From Eubacterium aggregans (GTDB lineage Bacteria > Bacillota > Clostridia > Eubacteriales > Eubacteriaceae), in assembly GCF_900107815.1 (NCBI RefSeq), contig NZ_FNRK01000007.1, positions 1 through 64,000 of the forward strand: DNA of 64,000 nucleotides. The letters run 5' to 3'. Shown one piece after another: positions 35,478 to 44,939 of this stretch. Under the pieces are notes generated by a model, which made no database searches, had not been told where the DNA came from, and saw only the letters and a list, made by a program, of their open reading frames with translations. Position numbers and translations under genes: made by a program. Positions within the stretch are counted from its first letter, which is position 1; each line of letters starts with the position of its first letter.

Positions 35478-37397
35478 CTAAGTTATTTTATTGAACATAT
35501 ATCTTACTTTATCTATCCGACTATTTAGACGACGGGTCTGGCAAACAGGTTCGCCAGTGGTAACCTGATATCCTTTTAGCTCTGCTAAACAAACACTAAG
35601 CCCATTTGTAAAAAAAGTTAAATCATTGCGATAATCTTGAATACATCGAGCAGGAATTTCTCCAATAATAATGACCTCATTATTTTTCAGTTGAGTATTT
35701 ACGATATTTGCACAATATTTGGGAGCATCGTTATATGCCCGTGAAAGATATTCCTGTGGTGCATAAACTTTAAAACTAAGATATGGCTCTAACAATTCTG
35801 TTCCAGCTTTTCTAAAGGCTTGCTCCAGTACAATAGGAGTAAGCATCCGAAAATCTGCTGGAGTACTAACAGGGCTATAGTATAAACCGTACTTAAAACA
35901 GATTTTACAATCCGTCACATTCCAACCATATAATCCTTGTTCGCAACCATAGCGTATCCCTTCCATAACTGCATTTTGAAATGATTGATTTAAGTATCCA
36001 AGAGAAACCGAGCTCTCATACTGCATTCCACTTCCCAACGGAAGCGGTGATACAGATAAACCAATGGAAGCCCAGAAAGGATTTGGCGGCACTTCGATGT
36101 GAATGGTATATTCTGCATTTTTTAACGGTCTCTCCATATAAATGACTGTAGGCTCTTTTAGTTCTATCTCCACATGATACTTTTCTTGCAACAGTGCACT
36201 AATCACTTCCATTTGTACTTTCCCTAAGAAAGAAAGTATAATTTCATGTGTCGTAGAATCCACGTAATATCGTAGAAGCGGATCACTATCTGAGATTTCC
36301 AAAAGGGCATCAAGCAACATTTCTCTCTGTTCAGGTTTACTCGGTTCAACAGTTGTTTGTAGTAGAGGGTGCGGATTTTCAATCTTTTTTCTCTGTGGCA
36401 ATAGTTTTGTATCTCCAAGAACACTATTTAACTTCAAAAACTCATTTTGCAAAATAACAATTTCTCCAGAATAAGCTCTATCAATCTTACATAATTCACC
36501 ATTTATTGAAGTATACATTTCTGTAACTTTTATTTTTTCTTTTTCTGATACTCTAACCGAATCTCGTAAATGTAGTACTCCACTATAAAGGCGTATATAT
36601 GCAAGACGTTGTCTTTTTTTTGTATATTCAATTTTGAAAACATTTCCGCAAAGTTCAGACGGACCTCGATGTGTTGATGAATAAAATTTATTAGTAATAA
36701 CTTCTATAAGGTTATCAATCCCTATATTACTTTTTGCACTTCCATGATAAAGAGGGAACAGAGAACAATTCTGAAATCTTATGCTTTCCTCTTGTTCGAG
36801 TTCCAATGCTTCTAATGATTTACCGGACATATATTTCTCTAAAAGGTCATCGTTTCCCTCTATTACCGTATCCCATTGTTCAGATTCGGTAAAGTTCGTC
36901 ACACACATATTAGGATACAGTTCTACCTTCTGTTTGATTACAATTTCGGCAGAAAGTTTCTCTTTAATATCCTGATAAACCGTTGATAAATCAATTCCAT
37001 TTTGGTCAATCTTATTGATAAAAAAGATTGTGGGAATCCCCATTTTCCTAAGTGCATGAAATAATATACGAGTTTGTGCTTGTACGCCATCTTTTGCAGA
37101 AATCAGTAGAATTGCCCCATCTAAAACTGATAATGAACGATATACTTCTGCTAAGAAATCCATATGTCCTGGCGTGTCTATGATGTTCACCTTCGTATTT
37201 TCCCACTGAAAAGAGGTTATTCCTGTCTGAATTGTAATTCCTCTCTGACGTTCTAAAAGCGTATTATCCGTCCTCGTTGTACCTTTGTCCACGCTTCCTA
37301 ATTCTGTAATCGCTCCACTGTTATATAATAAGCTTTCTGTTAAGGTAGTTTTTCCTGCATCAACATGAGCTAAAACTCCAATATTAATAATTTTCAT
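35478..37397 (-). CDS. tet(M): Tetracycline resistance ribosomal protection protein Tet(M)
   Basis: 639 residues, the exact Tet(M) length, an EF-G-like GTPase that removes tetracycline from the ribosome. G1 [10 protein letters not shown]2 region RGITIQT, G3 DTPGH, G4 NKID are intact and the protein ends [11 protein letters not shown] few substitutions in the C-terminal 120 residues distinguish it from the Tn916 allele as I remember it, as in mosaic tet(M) alleles. The start at 37397 follows GGAGG by 8 bases; an in-frame ATG at 37412 contains that ribosome binding site and is unlikely. Confidence 0.97.
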   Translation of the reverse strand: MKIINIGVLAHVDAGKTTLTESLLYNSGAITELGSVDKGTTRTDNTLLERQRGITIQTGITSFQWENTKVNIIDTPGHMDFLAEVYRSLSVLDGAILLISAKDGVQAQTRILFHALRKMGIPTIFFINKIDQNGIDLSTVYQDIKEKLSAEIVIKQKVELYPNMCVTNFTESEQWDTVIEGNDDLLEKYMSGKSLEALELEQEESIRFQNCSLFPLYHGSAKSNIGIDNLIEVITNKFYSSTHRGPSELCGNVFKIEYTKKRQRLAYIRLYSGVLHLRDSVRVSEKEKIKVTEMYTSINGELCKIDRAYSGEIVILQNEFLKLNSVLGDTKLLPQRKKIENPHPLLQTTVEPSKPEQREMLLDALLEISDSDPLLRYYVDSTTHEIILSFLGKVQMEVISALLQEKYHVEIELKEPTVIYMERPLKNAEYTIHIEVPPNPFWASIGLSVSPLPLGSGMQYESSVSLGYLNQSFQNAVMEGIRYGCEQGLYGWNVTDCKICFKYGLYYSPVSTPADFRMLTPIVLEQAFRKAGTELLEPYLSFKVYAPQEYLSRAYNDAPKYCANIVNTQLKNNEVIIIGEIPARCIQDYRNDLTFFTNGLSVCLAELKGYQVTTGEPVCQTRRLNSRIDKVRYMFNKIT

Positions 37398-37412
37398 GTG
37401 ATTTTCCTCCAT

Positions 37413-37499
37413 TCAAAAACCCAAAAGGGCATAAAAATCCCAGTGATAAATACTTTTATCACTGGGATTTTTATGCATAACCATAGGTATACAAAGCAT
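37413..37499 (-). CDS. orf12: tet(M) leader peptide (orf12)
   Basis: 28 codons, MLCIPMVMHKNPSDKS then IYHWDFYALLGF, matching the Tn916 leader except for one residue as I recall it. Its stop lies 15 bases before the tet(M) start. The hairpin ATCCCAGTGATAAA/TTTATCACTGGGAT lies within it. Translation of the leader should control whether RNA polymerase passes the hairpin, so tetracycline induces tet(M). Confidence 0.9.
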   Translation of the reverse strand: MLCIPMVMHKNPSDKSIYHWDFYALLGF

Positions 37500-37535
37500 A
37501 CAGATATTCTCTGGATACTTTAGAATCACATGATA

Positions 37536-37637
37536 AAGGTATTCTTAAACTGGGTACAAAAAACTAAGCCCTCCTAAAAAAGGACATCTAATTATTTGTT
37601 CCCGCTATCAAATTGACAGTTTATTTAAGAATACCTT
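37536..37637 (-). promoter_or_regulatory. tet(M) attenuator inverted repeat
   Basis: AAGGTATTCTTAAACTG (37536-37552) is complementary to CAGTTTATTTAAGAATACCTT (37617-37637) apart from a short bulge. The leader RNA can form a long stem upstream of orf12. A seven-codon mini-frame (MRQGILK) behind AAAGGAG also lies at the far arm. Confidence 0.7.
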
Positions 37638-37675
37638 GCCGCATATTTATTAACTCCTTTTAAATAGTCACTTAA

Positions 37676-37704
37676 ATAATAGCACGTAAGAGCATATTTG
37701 TAAA
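37676..37704 (-). promoter_or_regulatory. tet(M) promoter
   Basis: On the minus strand TTTACA (37704-37699), a 17-base spacer, and TATTAT (37681-37676). Confidence 0.75.
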
Positions 37705-37725
37705 GGAATCTCCAATTTTTTATCA

Positions 37726-37764
37726 AAAAGAGTACATGATTACAAAGTATCTGTAATCATGTAC
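37726..37764 (-). terminator. Terminator after orf13
   Basis: GTACATGATTACA and TGTAATCATGTAC form a perfect 13-bp stem followed by TCTTTTT on the minus strand. It separates the transfer operon from the tet(M) promoter. Confidence 0.85.
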
Positions 37765-37773
37765 CAATATTTG

Positions 37774-38703
37774 TTATTTTACAATCTTCCAATTATCTTG
37801 TTTTTCTAATATCAACTCAAATTGCGAGATTTGGGTTGCCTTTGTTTCTTGATCTAAATATTTCACAGCGACATTCACGATTACTTGGTTATCTTTTCTG
37901 GTAAAGATAGGATTCACCAATTCCTCGAAAACATATTCCTTGTTAATCATAGGTAACACATGATTACTTACATAGTAAGTCAATTCTTTTTCTGTGGCGG
38001 TAGGATAGAGCTGGAAGAACGTTTCTAAAAAGCTAGTGATTTCGTCCATCGTTTCTGTATCTACTGTATGGTCACTTTCTAGCTGTTTGGGTTGGTAGTC
38101 CGATTTTTGAGGTTTCTTACTCATTGTCGGATTTTTGATAATAACCATATTATCTGATTCATCTATATGGACAACCACATGAAAGCTAGACGATATAGTT
38201 TCCTTGTCTTTGTCTTCGGTAATAACTTGTTCAACAGAAAACAGTACCTCAAAGGTGTTCTCATTCACTTGAGAAACCTGCCACACCTGTATATCGTTCA
38301 CACTAGAACTAGTAGGAATATCCTTACGAATCATTTCTTCATTTAATACCTGCAATTCTTCCGTCAAATAATGGGTCAATTTTTCATTTCGTTTATCAAT
38401 GGCTTCTTGGGATTGTTGCCACGAAAAGTAGTCTTTCGCAAAGGATTTCACAAAACTTTCTACTTGGTTGGTATCGACAATCTGCTGTTTAATGATTTCT
38501 GTTTCACGGACAGTATGAGTGTCAATGGCAGTAAAATTTTTATAGATTCCAAATCCGACACTACCAATCAATAAAACCCATAAAACAAAGGTTAATTTCT
38601 TATGCGTGCCAACTTTAATCATCGGAACTTTTCTTTGCTTGCTCGGTTTTTTAGATTTCTTTGGTTTCTCCTTCTTTTCTTTTCGCTCGATTTTTATAAT
38701 CAT
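37774..38703 (-). CDS. orf13: Conjugation protein Orf13 (TcpC-like)
   Basis: 309 residues, close to Tn916 Orf13. A basic cytoplasmic tail (1-35) and one membrane segment (about 36-56) precede an extracytoplasmic domain of TcpC/VirB8-like type. The start at 38703 has AAAGG 10 bases upstream; a frame extension into orf14 exists. It should be a structural part of the mating channel. Confidence 0.88.
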   Translation of the reverse strand: MIIKIERKEKKEKPKKSKKPSKQRKVPMIKVGTHKKLTFVLWVLLIGSVGFGIYKNFTAIDTHTVRETEIIKQQIVDTNQVESFVKSFAKDYFSWQQSQEAIDKRNEKLTHYLTEELQVLNEEMIRKDIPTSSSVNDIQVWQVSQVNENTFEVLFSVEQVITEDKDKETISSSFHVVVHIDESDNMVIIKNPTMSKKPQKSDYQPKQLESDHTVDTETMDEITSFLETFFQLYPTATEKELTYYVSNHVLPMINKEYVFEELVNPIFTRKDNQVIVNVAVKYLDQETKATQISQFELILEKQDNWKIVK

Positions 38704-38719
38704 TTGATTCATTCCTTTC

Positions 38720-39517
38720 TTAGTTATGAATAACACGTCTAGCCCCAATCAGATGGTCTTGCCAATAACGACTGCTTAAGTCGCCATAACCGATTGGGTC
38801 GCCTGCATGATAAAAGCGATTTCCCTCTAAATATATCGCCACATGAGTCACATATGTGCCTGCATTATAGGTTGAATGAAAGAAGATAAGGTCGCCTGCT
38901 TGGGCTTCTTCCATAGAGATTTCTTGCGTAGCGTCATACTGATCTTGGGCGACACGAGGGAGAGAAATGCCAGCTTTGTCATACACCCATTGTATTAAGC
39001 CACTACAATCAAAAGAGGTGGTAGGCGACGCCCCTCCAAAGACATAGGGAAACCCTTCGTATTTCAAGGCTTCGTCCATAATGACTTGCACGGTTTCATC
39101 ATCAAATTCTGTTGGGGAAGTGTCGGTTAGGTATTGTGAAACCAACTGAACATAAAACTGATTTCCATAGTTATATCGCCAACCACCATTCACAGGTATG
39201 GCTATGGGATTGGGATAGTCTGCTTTTTGACCACCCGACTTCTCTTTAGAAAACTGTTCGGCTAATTCATAGGTATATTTTTTCCCATGACTCCTCACAT
39301 AATTTAAAAAGCCACCGCCATAATTATAAGATTGGATAACAGAATCTATATCCACTCCTTGTTGTTCTGCACTGGTTAATAATTCACTGAAATATTTAAC
39401 CCCTTGTTTGATGGACTCTTCGGTACTCAAACTGTTGGGCGGTAAACCCAAAGATTCGGAACTTTGCATAACATCTTCTGCTGTACCGCCCGATTCCACT
39501 TGCATAATGGCTGGAAT
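38720..39517 (-). pseudogene. orf14: orf14 remnant, NlpC/P60 cell-wall hydrolase without N-terminus
   Basis: About 266 codons remain of a gene usually about 333. The C-terminal NlpC/P60 domain is complete (Cys in TSFDCSGLIQW, His in THVAIYLEGN) and part of the lysozyme-like domain remains (PAIMQVESGGTAEDVMQ). The signal/membrane anchor and the start codon are gone, replaced by the end of the IS3-family element, whose terminal TTG could at most give a cytoplasmic fragment. The hydrolase should open the wall for the transfer machinery; this copy is unlikely to be exported. Confidence 0.85.
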
Positions 39518-39552
39518 TGTCAATAAAAGTTTAGTCCCATCGGCAAGGAGAA

Positions 39553-40422
39553 TTATGCAGCAACAGTACAGTGGTAAAGTGCCCGCTTGGAGAGCGGTGG
39601 GAGACCACCGTTGGTGCTGTAAATCCGACGATGATTATAGTATTGGATATATCTAAAGATAACCGTCTTAACCATGTCCTGGGTCATCTTCATCGTATCG
39701 ATACGATAAAGTTTTTCTTTCTTGAGCGTTGCGAAAAAGCTCTCCATCCGGGCGTTATCATAGCATCGACCAACACTGCTCATACTTTGGATCGCGCCCT
39801 TTGCAGCCAATGCGGTGCGGAAGGTTGTGCTTGTAAATTGCGACCCACGATCCGAGTGAAGGATCATGCCTGAAGCACTATAAGTATAGCAAGCGTTTTT
39901 AAAGGCTCTGGTACAGAGTGAAGCCCGCATATTGTCATCCATATGATAACCAACGATCGTTCCATCATAGCAATCCAGAATCGCTGCAAGATAAAGCTTC
40001 CCATCAAAACATGGAACCTCGGTAATATCAGTCAGCCATTTTGTGTCGGGGGCCTCGGCTGTAAAATTCTGCTTGATCAGATTTTCAGATTTCTGTGCTT
40101 CTCCATCGGCCTTCGTAATCCCGTTGGGGTGTGATTTTCGACGAATGATCAGGTTGTTCTCACGACAGATTCGGTAAACCATTCGAAGGCTTCCCTTATA
40201 ATTGTTATAAATACGAAGATAGTCATAAATTCGACGGACACCGTAGTTACTGTTCTCTGGGTCTTCCTTTAAGCAGTCATAGATTTGCGCCAGAAGAAGG
40301 GTGGTCTTAGATGGGGTATACGGTTTTCTCAAATGCTTATAATAACCGGCTTCTGTAACGCCAAGTACCTGACACAGTGCTTTAACACTGAAGGTCCCAC
40401 GCTTAAGCGTAATATAGCTCAT
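39553..40422 (-). CDS. IS3-family transposase OrfB (DDE integrase)
   Basis: 289 residues from the internal ATG. rve catalytic core with D in TDITEV, D in HSDRGSQ and E in ARMESFF; HTH_21-like N-terminal part with YGVRRIYDYLR. It is normally made as an OrfAB fusion by frameshifting; the frame is open upstream of the ATG through RQAPEEVSKRER. Confidence 0.92.
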   Translation of the reverse strand: MSYITLKRGTFSVKALCQVLGVTEAGYYKHLRKPYTPSKTTLLLAQIYDCLKEDPENSNYGVRRIYDYLRIYNNYKGSLRMVYRICRENNLIIRRKSHPNGITKADGEAQKSENLIKQNFTAEAPDTKWLTDITEVPCFDGKLYLAAILDCYDGTIVGYHMDDNMRASLCTRAFKNACYTYSASGMILHSDRGSQFTSTTFRTALAAKGAIQSMSSVGRCYDNARMESFFATLKKEKLYRIDTMKMTQDMVKTVIFRYIQYYNHRRIYSTNGGLPPLSKRALYHCTVAA

Positions 40423-40436
40423 CCGCTCCCGTTTAC

Positions 40437-40730
40437 TTACTTCTTCTGGCGCTTGACGAAAAAACCGAGGGCATCCTGCAGGATTTCGATTTCTTCTTCG
40501 CGTTCCCGGAGCTCGCGTCTTAGCTGCTTGTTTTCATCAGCTAAGGCGACCGTACCACCTTTTTTCTGGATTAAGGCATCAACTTCGCTTTGATGATGCT
40601 TCGCCTTGCTAATCCAGGTATACATTGTATCAAGATTGATGTTGAGGCGTTCAGATGCTGGCCGTGCGCCAATTTCTTGGGATAGCTTGACGGCCTCTGC
40701 TCTGAATTCGGGTGTGTATTTTTTTGCCAT
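40437..40730 (-). CDS. IS3-family OrfA
   Basis: 97 residues: N-terminal helix-turn-helix (MAKKYTPEFRAEAVKLSQE) and a leucine-zipper-like coiled coil (about 60-90). Near its end, T TTT TTC (40464-40458 on the minus strand) is in the right frame for -1 slippage into the OrfB frame. Confidence 0.9.
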   Translation of the reverse strand: MAKKYTPEFRAEAVKLSQEIGARPASERLNINLDTMYTWISKAKHHQSEVDALIQKKGGTVALADENKQLRRELREREEEIEILQDALGFFVKRQKK

Positions 40731-40765
40731 TGGGGTGTACAGTCCTCTCTGTTTTCTTTATTTTA

Positions 40766-43234
40766 TCATTTCCTTGCATTTTTGACTGTACTTTTATGAT
40801 AACACTCCAGTCTGGTATCAAAGGCATGAAGCAACTCTTCAAAAATCGGGTGAAACTGCATAACCCCTACACGACCATAGATGTCTGAAACTAAACATTG
40901 TCCATTTTCTAATTCACGTAAGCGTTTCTGATTGTTTTCATCTTCCTTGTCCACACCAAAAAATTCTAAGGTCTTTTTGATTTCCACTAGGTCAGTGGAA
41001 CGAAAGGCAAATTTCAAGCCAATATTATTCTTCATCTTTTCATCTAGTAAATCGTCCGCGTTTTGAGTAACGAAATAGACCCCTGCATTCATGGCACGTC
41101 CTGCTCGAACCAATCGCATAGATAGAGCTTTTCCTTGTGCCACTTGTAAAAAACTCCAAGCCTCATCAAGGTCAACAATTTTAAAAATGGAACGGTCAGA
41201 GTGGATAAAGTCTAAAGCAAAGGTACTAATGACAATCAGCATTGCCACACTTAATAATTCCATGGTAGTGTATTCTTCAAAAGAGCTATTGGAATCGGGT
41301 AAGACCAAATCTGCCACTTGAATAATATTGAGTTGTTTTTCCAAGCTAATGGATTGGGTGACACTGCCATCACTGAATAACAGATGGGCAAAATCATAAT
41401 CGACAAAGCTTTCGATATGGTCAGCAATACTATTGCTGATGGGCGTATCTTCTTTTCGCAATTCATCAATCACCAATAACAACCCTCGTTGTTTGCTTTG
41501 AGTTACACTCCGAATAGCTTTACGCAGGACAGGAAACTTCTCGCTATCTCGGCTGGAAATACCTGTTAAGAACGTGAGAATATCAATGGCAAGGCTTTCT
41601 GAATCTTTCGGGAGTTTTAAAATCACATAAGGGTCAAGTAACCCTTTATTGTCGTTCTCACTCGTGAGATTAACAATATTGATTTCATGGGCAATATCAG
41701 GTAAGGTTTCTTTCCATTCACCACGTTCAGCTTTTGGGTCAACAATGGTTGCCTGTCCGCCAAAGAGTACTGAATAATAGACCAGCATATTGTTAGAGAA
41801 TGATTTTCCGCCACCTAATGAACCAATAAAAGCGGACGCTAATGCATTTGTTACAGAGCCTTTAATTCCTTGACTTGCAAGGCTAGGTTGGAGATAAATA
41901 TTTCTGCCTGTATCGAGATTGTAACCGACGTAAATACCAGAATTTTCACCAATCATTTGTGTAGCACCGAAACCAAGACCAGCCAAAAAATCCGACGTGA
42001 CATATTGAATATAGTCATTGATATATCGCTTGCTTGAGGGAATAAATTCATTATGCAAGCCTAGCATATCGCCAAAAGGTCGTACTAATTTGATAGACAG
42101 ATCATCATAAAAATCTTTTACTTCATCACAACGTTGTTTCAGCTCGTCCAAATTCTTTGCCGATACCCGTACCACATAGCTTAGTTTGTACATAGATTCT
42201 TTGGTTTGGTCTAAATTACTTTCTAATTCATCGACAGATTCTAAAGCGTCCACCACATTAGTACTGGTTTCGTTGTCGCTTTCCCATGCGTGGCTATCTA
42301 AATCTTTCAGTTCTTTCTTTTTATTGCGAACGGTAGATAAGGCTTTTTTATTGGCGACAATTTCAACATTCATACTGGTATCAACGGGGAAAGTAAACTG
42401 CTGTTGCTGGTAATAAAAAATTTCACTATTAGGGAAATCCAATTCACCAACAATACTATTAATTGTAAAATACGCCACATAAGTAGTGGTATCTTCCTGT
42501 TCAATCCGTAAATAGCGTTGATTTTCTTCGATTAAACAGCGAGTGGGTTTGAGAATATCGTATTTCTTTACCAACACTTTTTTATCTTCGTATCGTTTCG
42601 GTAAATGGTAGTCGTAGTCATCAAAAGGGACACCTGTTTGCCCGTAAAGATGTTCAATAATATAACCAAAATCATCTTTCTCCAATTTACGAATCTGAAA
42701 GCGTCTGGATAATTTACTTTCTAACAACTGTTCCATCTTAGAAAAGCGTTCGATTTCCGCCATAGGCATAGAAACAAAATCGCCCATTAATTTGTGATTC
42801 ACACCATGAAAGAATTCCGCAAATGCTTTTTGAATTTCTTTCCCAACATTTTTTACGGATACTTCCTGTTCATTGAGGTAGAGTTTAAAACCAATAAAAA
42901 AGCGATAGTCTACTTGATTGTCACCAATCATAGAAATTAACGCTTCGGTCTGTTCATCTATTTTTTCGTAAGCTATCTCTTTTAATCGTCCAGTGATTTC
43001 TTTTTTCGATTGTTCCTGTGTGGCTCGAATACTTGATTCGGTTGCTAGTTGCAGAGCATGAATCTTGCCATCACGATTTTGGGCAATCAATTGACAGAAA
43101 TTATCATGAACTTGAATTTTTTCATCGGAACTTAAAAAACTGTAATTATAGGGAATTAATTCATAATAAGCGAATACTTCGCCATCATGATTAAATACGA
43201 GATTATCTTCCATATATTTAATCGGATATGCCAT
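40766..43234 (-). CDS. orf16: Conjugation ATPase Orf16 (VirB4/ConE-like), C-terminus altered
   Basis: 822 residues. Walker A GSLGGGKSFS (about 470), Walker B IFKIVDLDEAW, and FVTQNADDLLD place it in the VirB4/TraE AAA family that powers the type IV channel. The last 14-16 residues (from about LECYHKSTVKNARK) are encoded by the IS3-family element, replacing the native tail after HAFDTR. The catalytic part is complete, so it may be functional. It overlaps orf17 by 17 bases. Confidence 0.9.
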   Translation of the reverse strand: MAYPIKYMEDNLVFNHDGEVFAYYELIPYNYSFLSSDEKIQVHDNFCQLIAQNRDGKIHALQLATESSIRATQEQSKKEITGRLKEIAYEKIDEQTEALISMIGDNQVDYRFFIGFKLYLNEQEVSVKNVGKEIQKAFAEFFHGVNHKLMGDFVSMPMAEIERFSKMEQLLESKLSRRFQIRKLEKDDFGYIIEHLYGQTGVPFDDYDYHLPKRYEDKKVLVKKYDILKPTRCLIEENQRYLRIEQEDTTTYVAYFTINSIVGELDFPNSEIFYYQQQQFTFPVDTSMNVEIVANKKALSTVRNKKKELKDLDSHAWESDNETSTNVVDALESVDELESNLDQTKESMYKLSYVVRVSAKNLDELKQRCDEVKDFYDDLSIKLVRPFGDMLGLHNEFIPSSKRYINDYIQYVTSDFLAGLGFGATQMIGENSGIYVGYNLDTGRNIYLQPSLASQGIKGSVTNALASAFIGSLGGGKSFSNNMLVYYSVLFGGQATIVDPKAERGEWKETLPDIAHEINIVNLTSENDNKGLLDPYVILKLPKDSESLAIDILTFLTGISSRDSEKFPVLRKAIRSVTQSKQRGLLLVIDELRKEDTPISNSIADHIESFVDYDFAHLLFSDGSVTQSISLEKQLNIIQVADLVLPDSNSSFEEYTTMELLSVAMLIVISTFALDFIHSDRSIFKIVDLDEAWSFLQVAQGKALSMRLVRAGRAMNAGVYFVTQNADDLLDEKMKNNIGLKFAFRSTDLVEIKKTLEFFGVDKEDENNQKRLRELENGQCLVSDIYGRVGVMQFHPIFEELLHAFDTRLECYHKSTVKNARK

Positions 43235-43613
43235 CTAGTTGTTCACTCCTTACAATCGTAATCGATTCATTCATTGTTTCTTTTTTTAATCGTATTTGTT
43301 TGCCAGCGTAGGTTACTTTAGGGCGTAGAGCATAGGTAATGATAGACTTTAGAAATCCATAGGGTTTCTTTCCGTCAAAGGTCTTTTGGCACATGAACCC
43401 AGTGAGAACAATGGGAATCCCTAAGTATTTGAGTAGTGCTCCGTCAATCAGAGAAAGTGGTGGTAAACTGCCAAAGAGTATGACGACAAACAAAGAAACG
43501 ATAAACCATGTCATTTGCGTAAAGGTAATTGGGAAAGGGAGTTGTAAATCATTAATCGCATAAATCACTTTTTCTACTGACCAAATACTGGTGTAACTTC
43601 TTATTTTTTTCAT
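43218..43613 (-). CDS. orf17: Conjugation membrane protein Orf17 (TcpE-like)
   Basis: 131 residues from the ATG at 43613, which has GGAAAGGA upstream; the frame extends 21 residues further without a ribosome binding site. Two membrane segments lie at about 28-50 and 57-75. It resembles Tn916 Orf17, which is TcpE-like and helps localise the conjugation ATPase at the membrane. Confidence 0.87.
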   Translation of the reverse strand: MKKIRSYTSIWSVEKVIYAINDLQLPFPITFTQMTWFIVSLFVVILFGSLPPLSLIDGALLKYLGIPIVLTGFMCQKTFDGKKPYGFLKSIITYALRPKVTYAGKQIRLKKETMNESITIVRSEQLDGISD

Positions 43614-43684
43614 GTCTTCACGTCCTTTCCGTAAAAATAGAAAAAGAACAATCAAAATAGGTGATTGCTCTTTCAATGCTTTAA

Positions 43685-44323
43685 CTATTCAATTTTATTT
43701 TTTGTCCATTTTGCAATAATACCTTCATCAGTTTCTTCATCATCTGGATTCATTGAATATCTGAAACTTAAATTGGTATCTGACCCTAATCGTTCATATA
43801 AGCTGGGTCTATACAATCTCGTTTTATTGTCATTAAAAGGACTTCGTTTTCCCAGCTCACCATTTCCCTTTAAAGGATTTCTTCTAACTGAAAAACAATA
43901 TTTTTTTCTGGGATCTTCTGAATCACTTTGACTTAATGAGAAACACATGGCTTCTTTTTGGTCTTCATTTTTCTTCTCACTAACTTCTGTCGGAATAAAT
44001 CGAGCAAGAGTTTGGCTAAATTGAAATAAAACATCTCCCAAGTTACTACTGTATTCGATACCAAAATATTCTCTTATTGTTTTCGTGTCTGTATATAATT
44101 TTACCGAATTAGCATAGACAGCTAGCATATCTGAAAAATCGTTTTCCTTTAAAAATTCTAGTTTTAACAGAGCATATTCTGGAACTTTTTCCTCTTTTTC
44201 AAATAGCTTAACAAGTACAATATAATTTTGCTGTTTGTAACGAAAGTAAAAGGAATCTATCACCCAGCCTTTATCTTTCATGTCTAGTTTTAATAGTTTA
44301 AGATTTTCAAATACATTTACCAT
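43685..44323 (-). CDS. DUF6037-like protein, cargo
   Basis: 212 residues. The segments DMKDKGWVIDSFYFRYKQQ, LREYFGIEYS-like, SDSEDPRKKYCFSVRRNP and FNDNKTRLYRPSLYERLGSD resemble a family I know as DUF6037; its function is unknown. It is inserted between orf18 and orf17, where Tn916 has no gene, so it is accessory. Confidence 0.6.
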   Translation of the reverse strand: MVNVFENLKLLKLDMKDKGWVIDSFYFRYKQQNYIVLVKLFEKEEKVPEYALLKLEFLKENDFSDMLAVYANSVKLYTDTKTIREYFGIEYSSNLGDVLFQFSQTLARFIPTEVSEKKNEDQKEAMCFSLSQSDSEDPRKKYCFSVRRNPLKGNGELGKRSPFNDNKTRLYRPSLYERLGSDTNLSFRYSMNPDDEETDEGIIAKWTKNKIE

Positions 44324-44378
44324 AATTTATACCTCTCCGTGCTATTTATTAATTTAATTATAACACGGATTGTTAAAC

Positions 44379-44879
44379 TTACTGACAATATTCAAATACC
44401 CCATGAGAGGTAACTAGGTAATTACCCTCTATTTCCATATCACGTCCCAAAGATTGGTAGTCAATATAATTTTGTAAATTGGAAGGGACTTCACCAAGCT
44501 GTCCTGTTTCTTCCACGTAATAACGGGCGACATCTTCCATCGAATCACAATCACTATAACAATGAATATCCTCTTTGTTTTCCAGTAATTCTTCCAAGCT
44601 ACTAAACCACATGCCTTGAATTTCTTTGAGTTCATTATAAATAGGTGTACCTTCGATTTCTTGAATGGCTTCACATAGACGGTTGATTTCACTAATCGGC
44701 GTGTATTCGTCCACATCAAAAGGAAGCTCAAAATCATGTATTGCATATTCTTCGTAGTCCTCATTTAAACCGATTCTTTCTGCCATTTCTTCCTCATCAA
44801 TTGGTGGAGTAAACCATGCTCCGACTAATTCACCTTCATTATACCGTCCTAAATTTGCCACATAGACTTTCATTTCCAA
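44379..44879 (-). CDS. ardA: Antirestriction protein ArdA (Orf18)
   Basis: 166 residues, strongly acidic DNA-mimic protein close to Tn916 Orf18: YVANLGRYNEGELVGAWF, EEYAIHDFELPFDVDEYT, DVARYYVEETGQLGEVP, LQNYIDYQSLGRDM. It blocks type I restriction enzymes when the ICE enters a new host. Confidence 0.92.
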   Translation of the reverse strand: MEMKVYVANLGRYNEGELVGAWFTPPIDEEEMAERIGLNEDYEEYAIHDFELPFDVDEYTPISEINRLCEAIQEIEGTPIYNELKEIQGMWFSSLEELLENKEDIHCYSDCDSMEDVARYYVEETGQLGEVPSNLQNYIDYQSLGRDMEIEGNYLVTSHGVFEYCQ

Positions 44880-44939
44880 TTCTTATCACATCCTTTTTAT
44901 AAAAATAGTCATAAAAAAAGTAGCAATCAGTTAATGACG

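Larger units (their letters stand above)
39518..40804 (-). mobile_element. IS3-family insertion sequence (IS150-like)
   Basis: About 1287 bp with imperfect ends: TGTCAATAAAAGTTTAGTC on the left (39518) and TGTTATCATAAAAGTACAGTC on the right (minus strand from 40804). It encodes orfA and orfB in a -1 relation. No target duplication is visible and the flanks come from orf14 and orf16, so a deletion accompanied or followed the insertion. Ends are inferred from TG...CA termini and similarity; they may be off by a few bases. Confidence 0.8.

Noticed and set aside
37398-37412. Five-residue N-terminal extension of Tet(M)
   Set aside because: This ATG contains the tet(M) ribosome binding site; the canonical start MKIINIGV lies just downstream.
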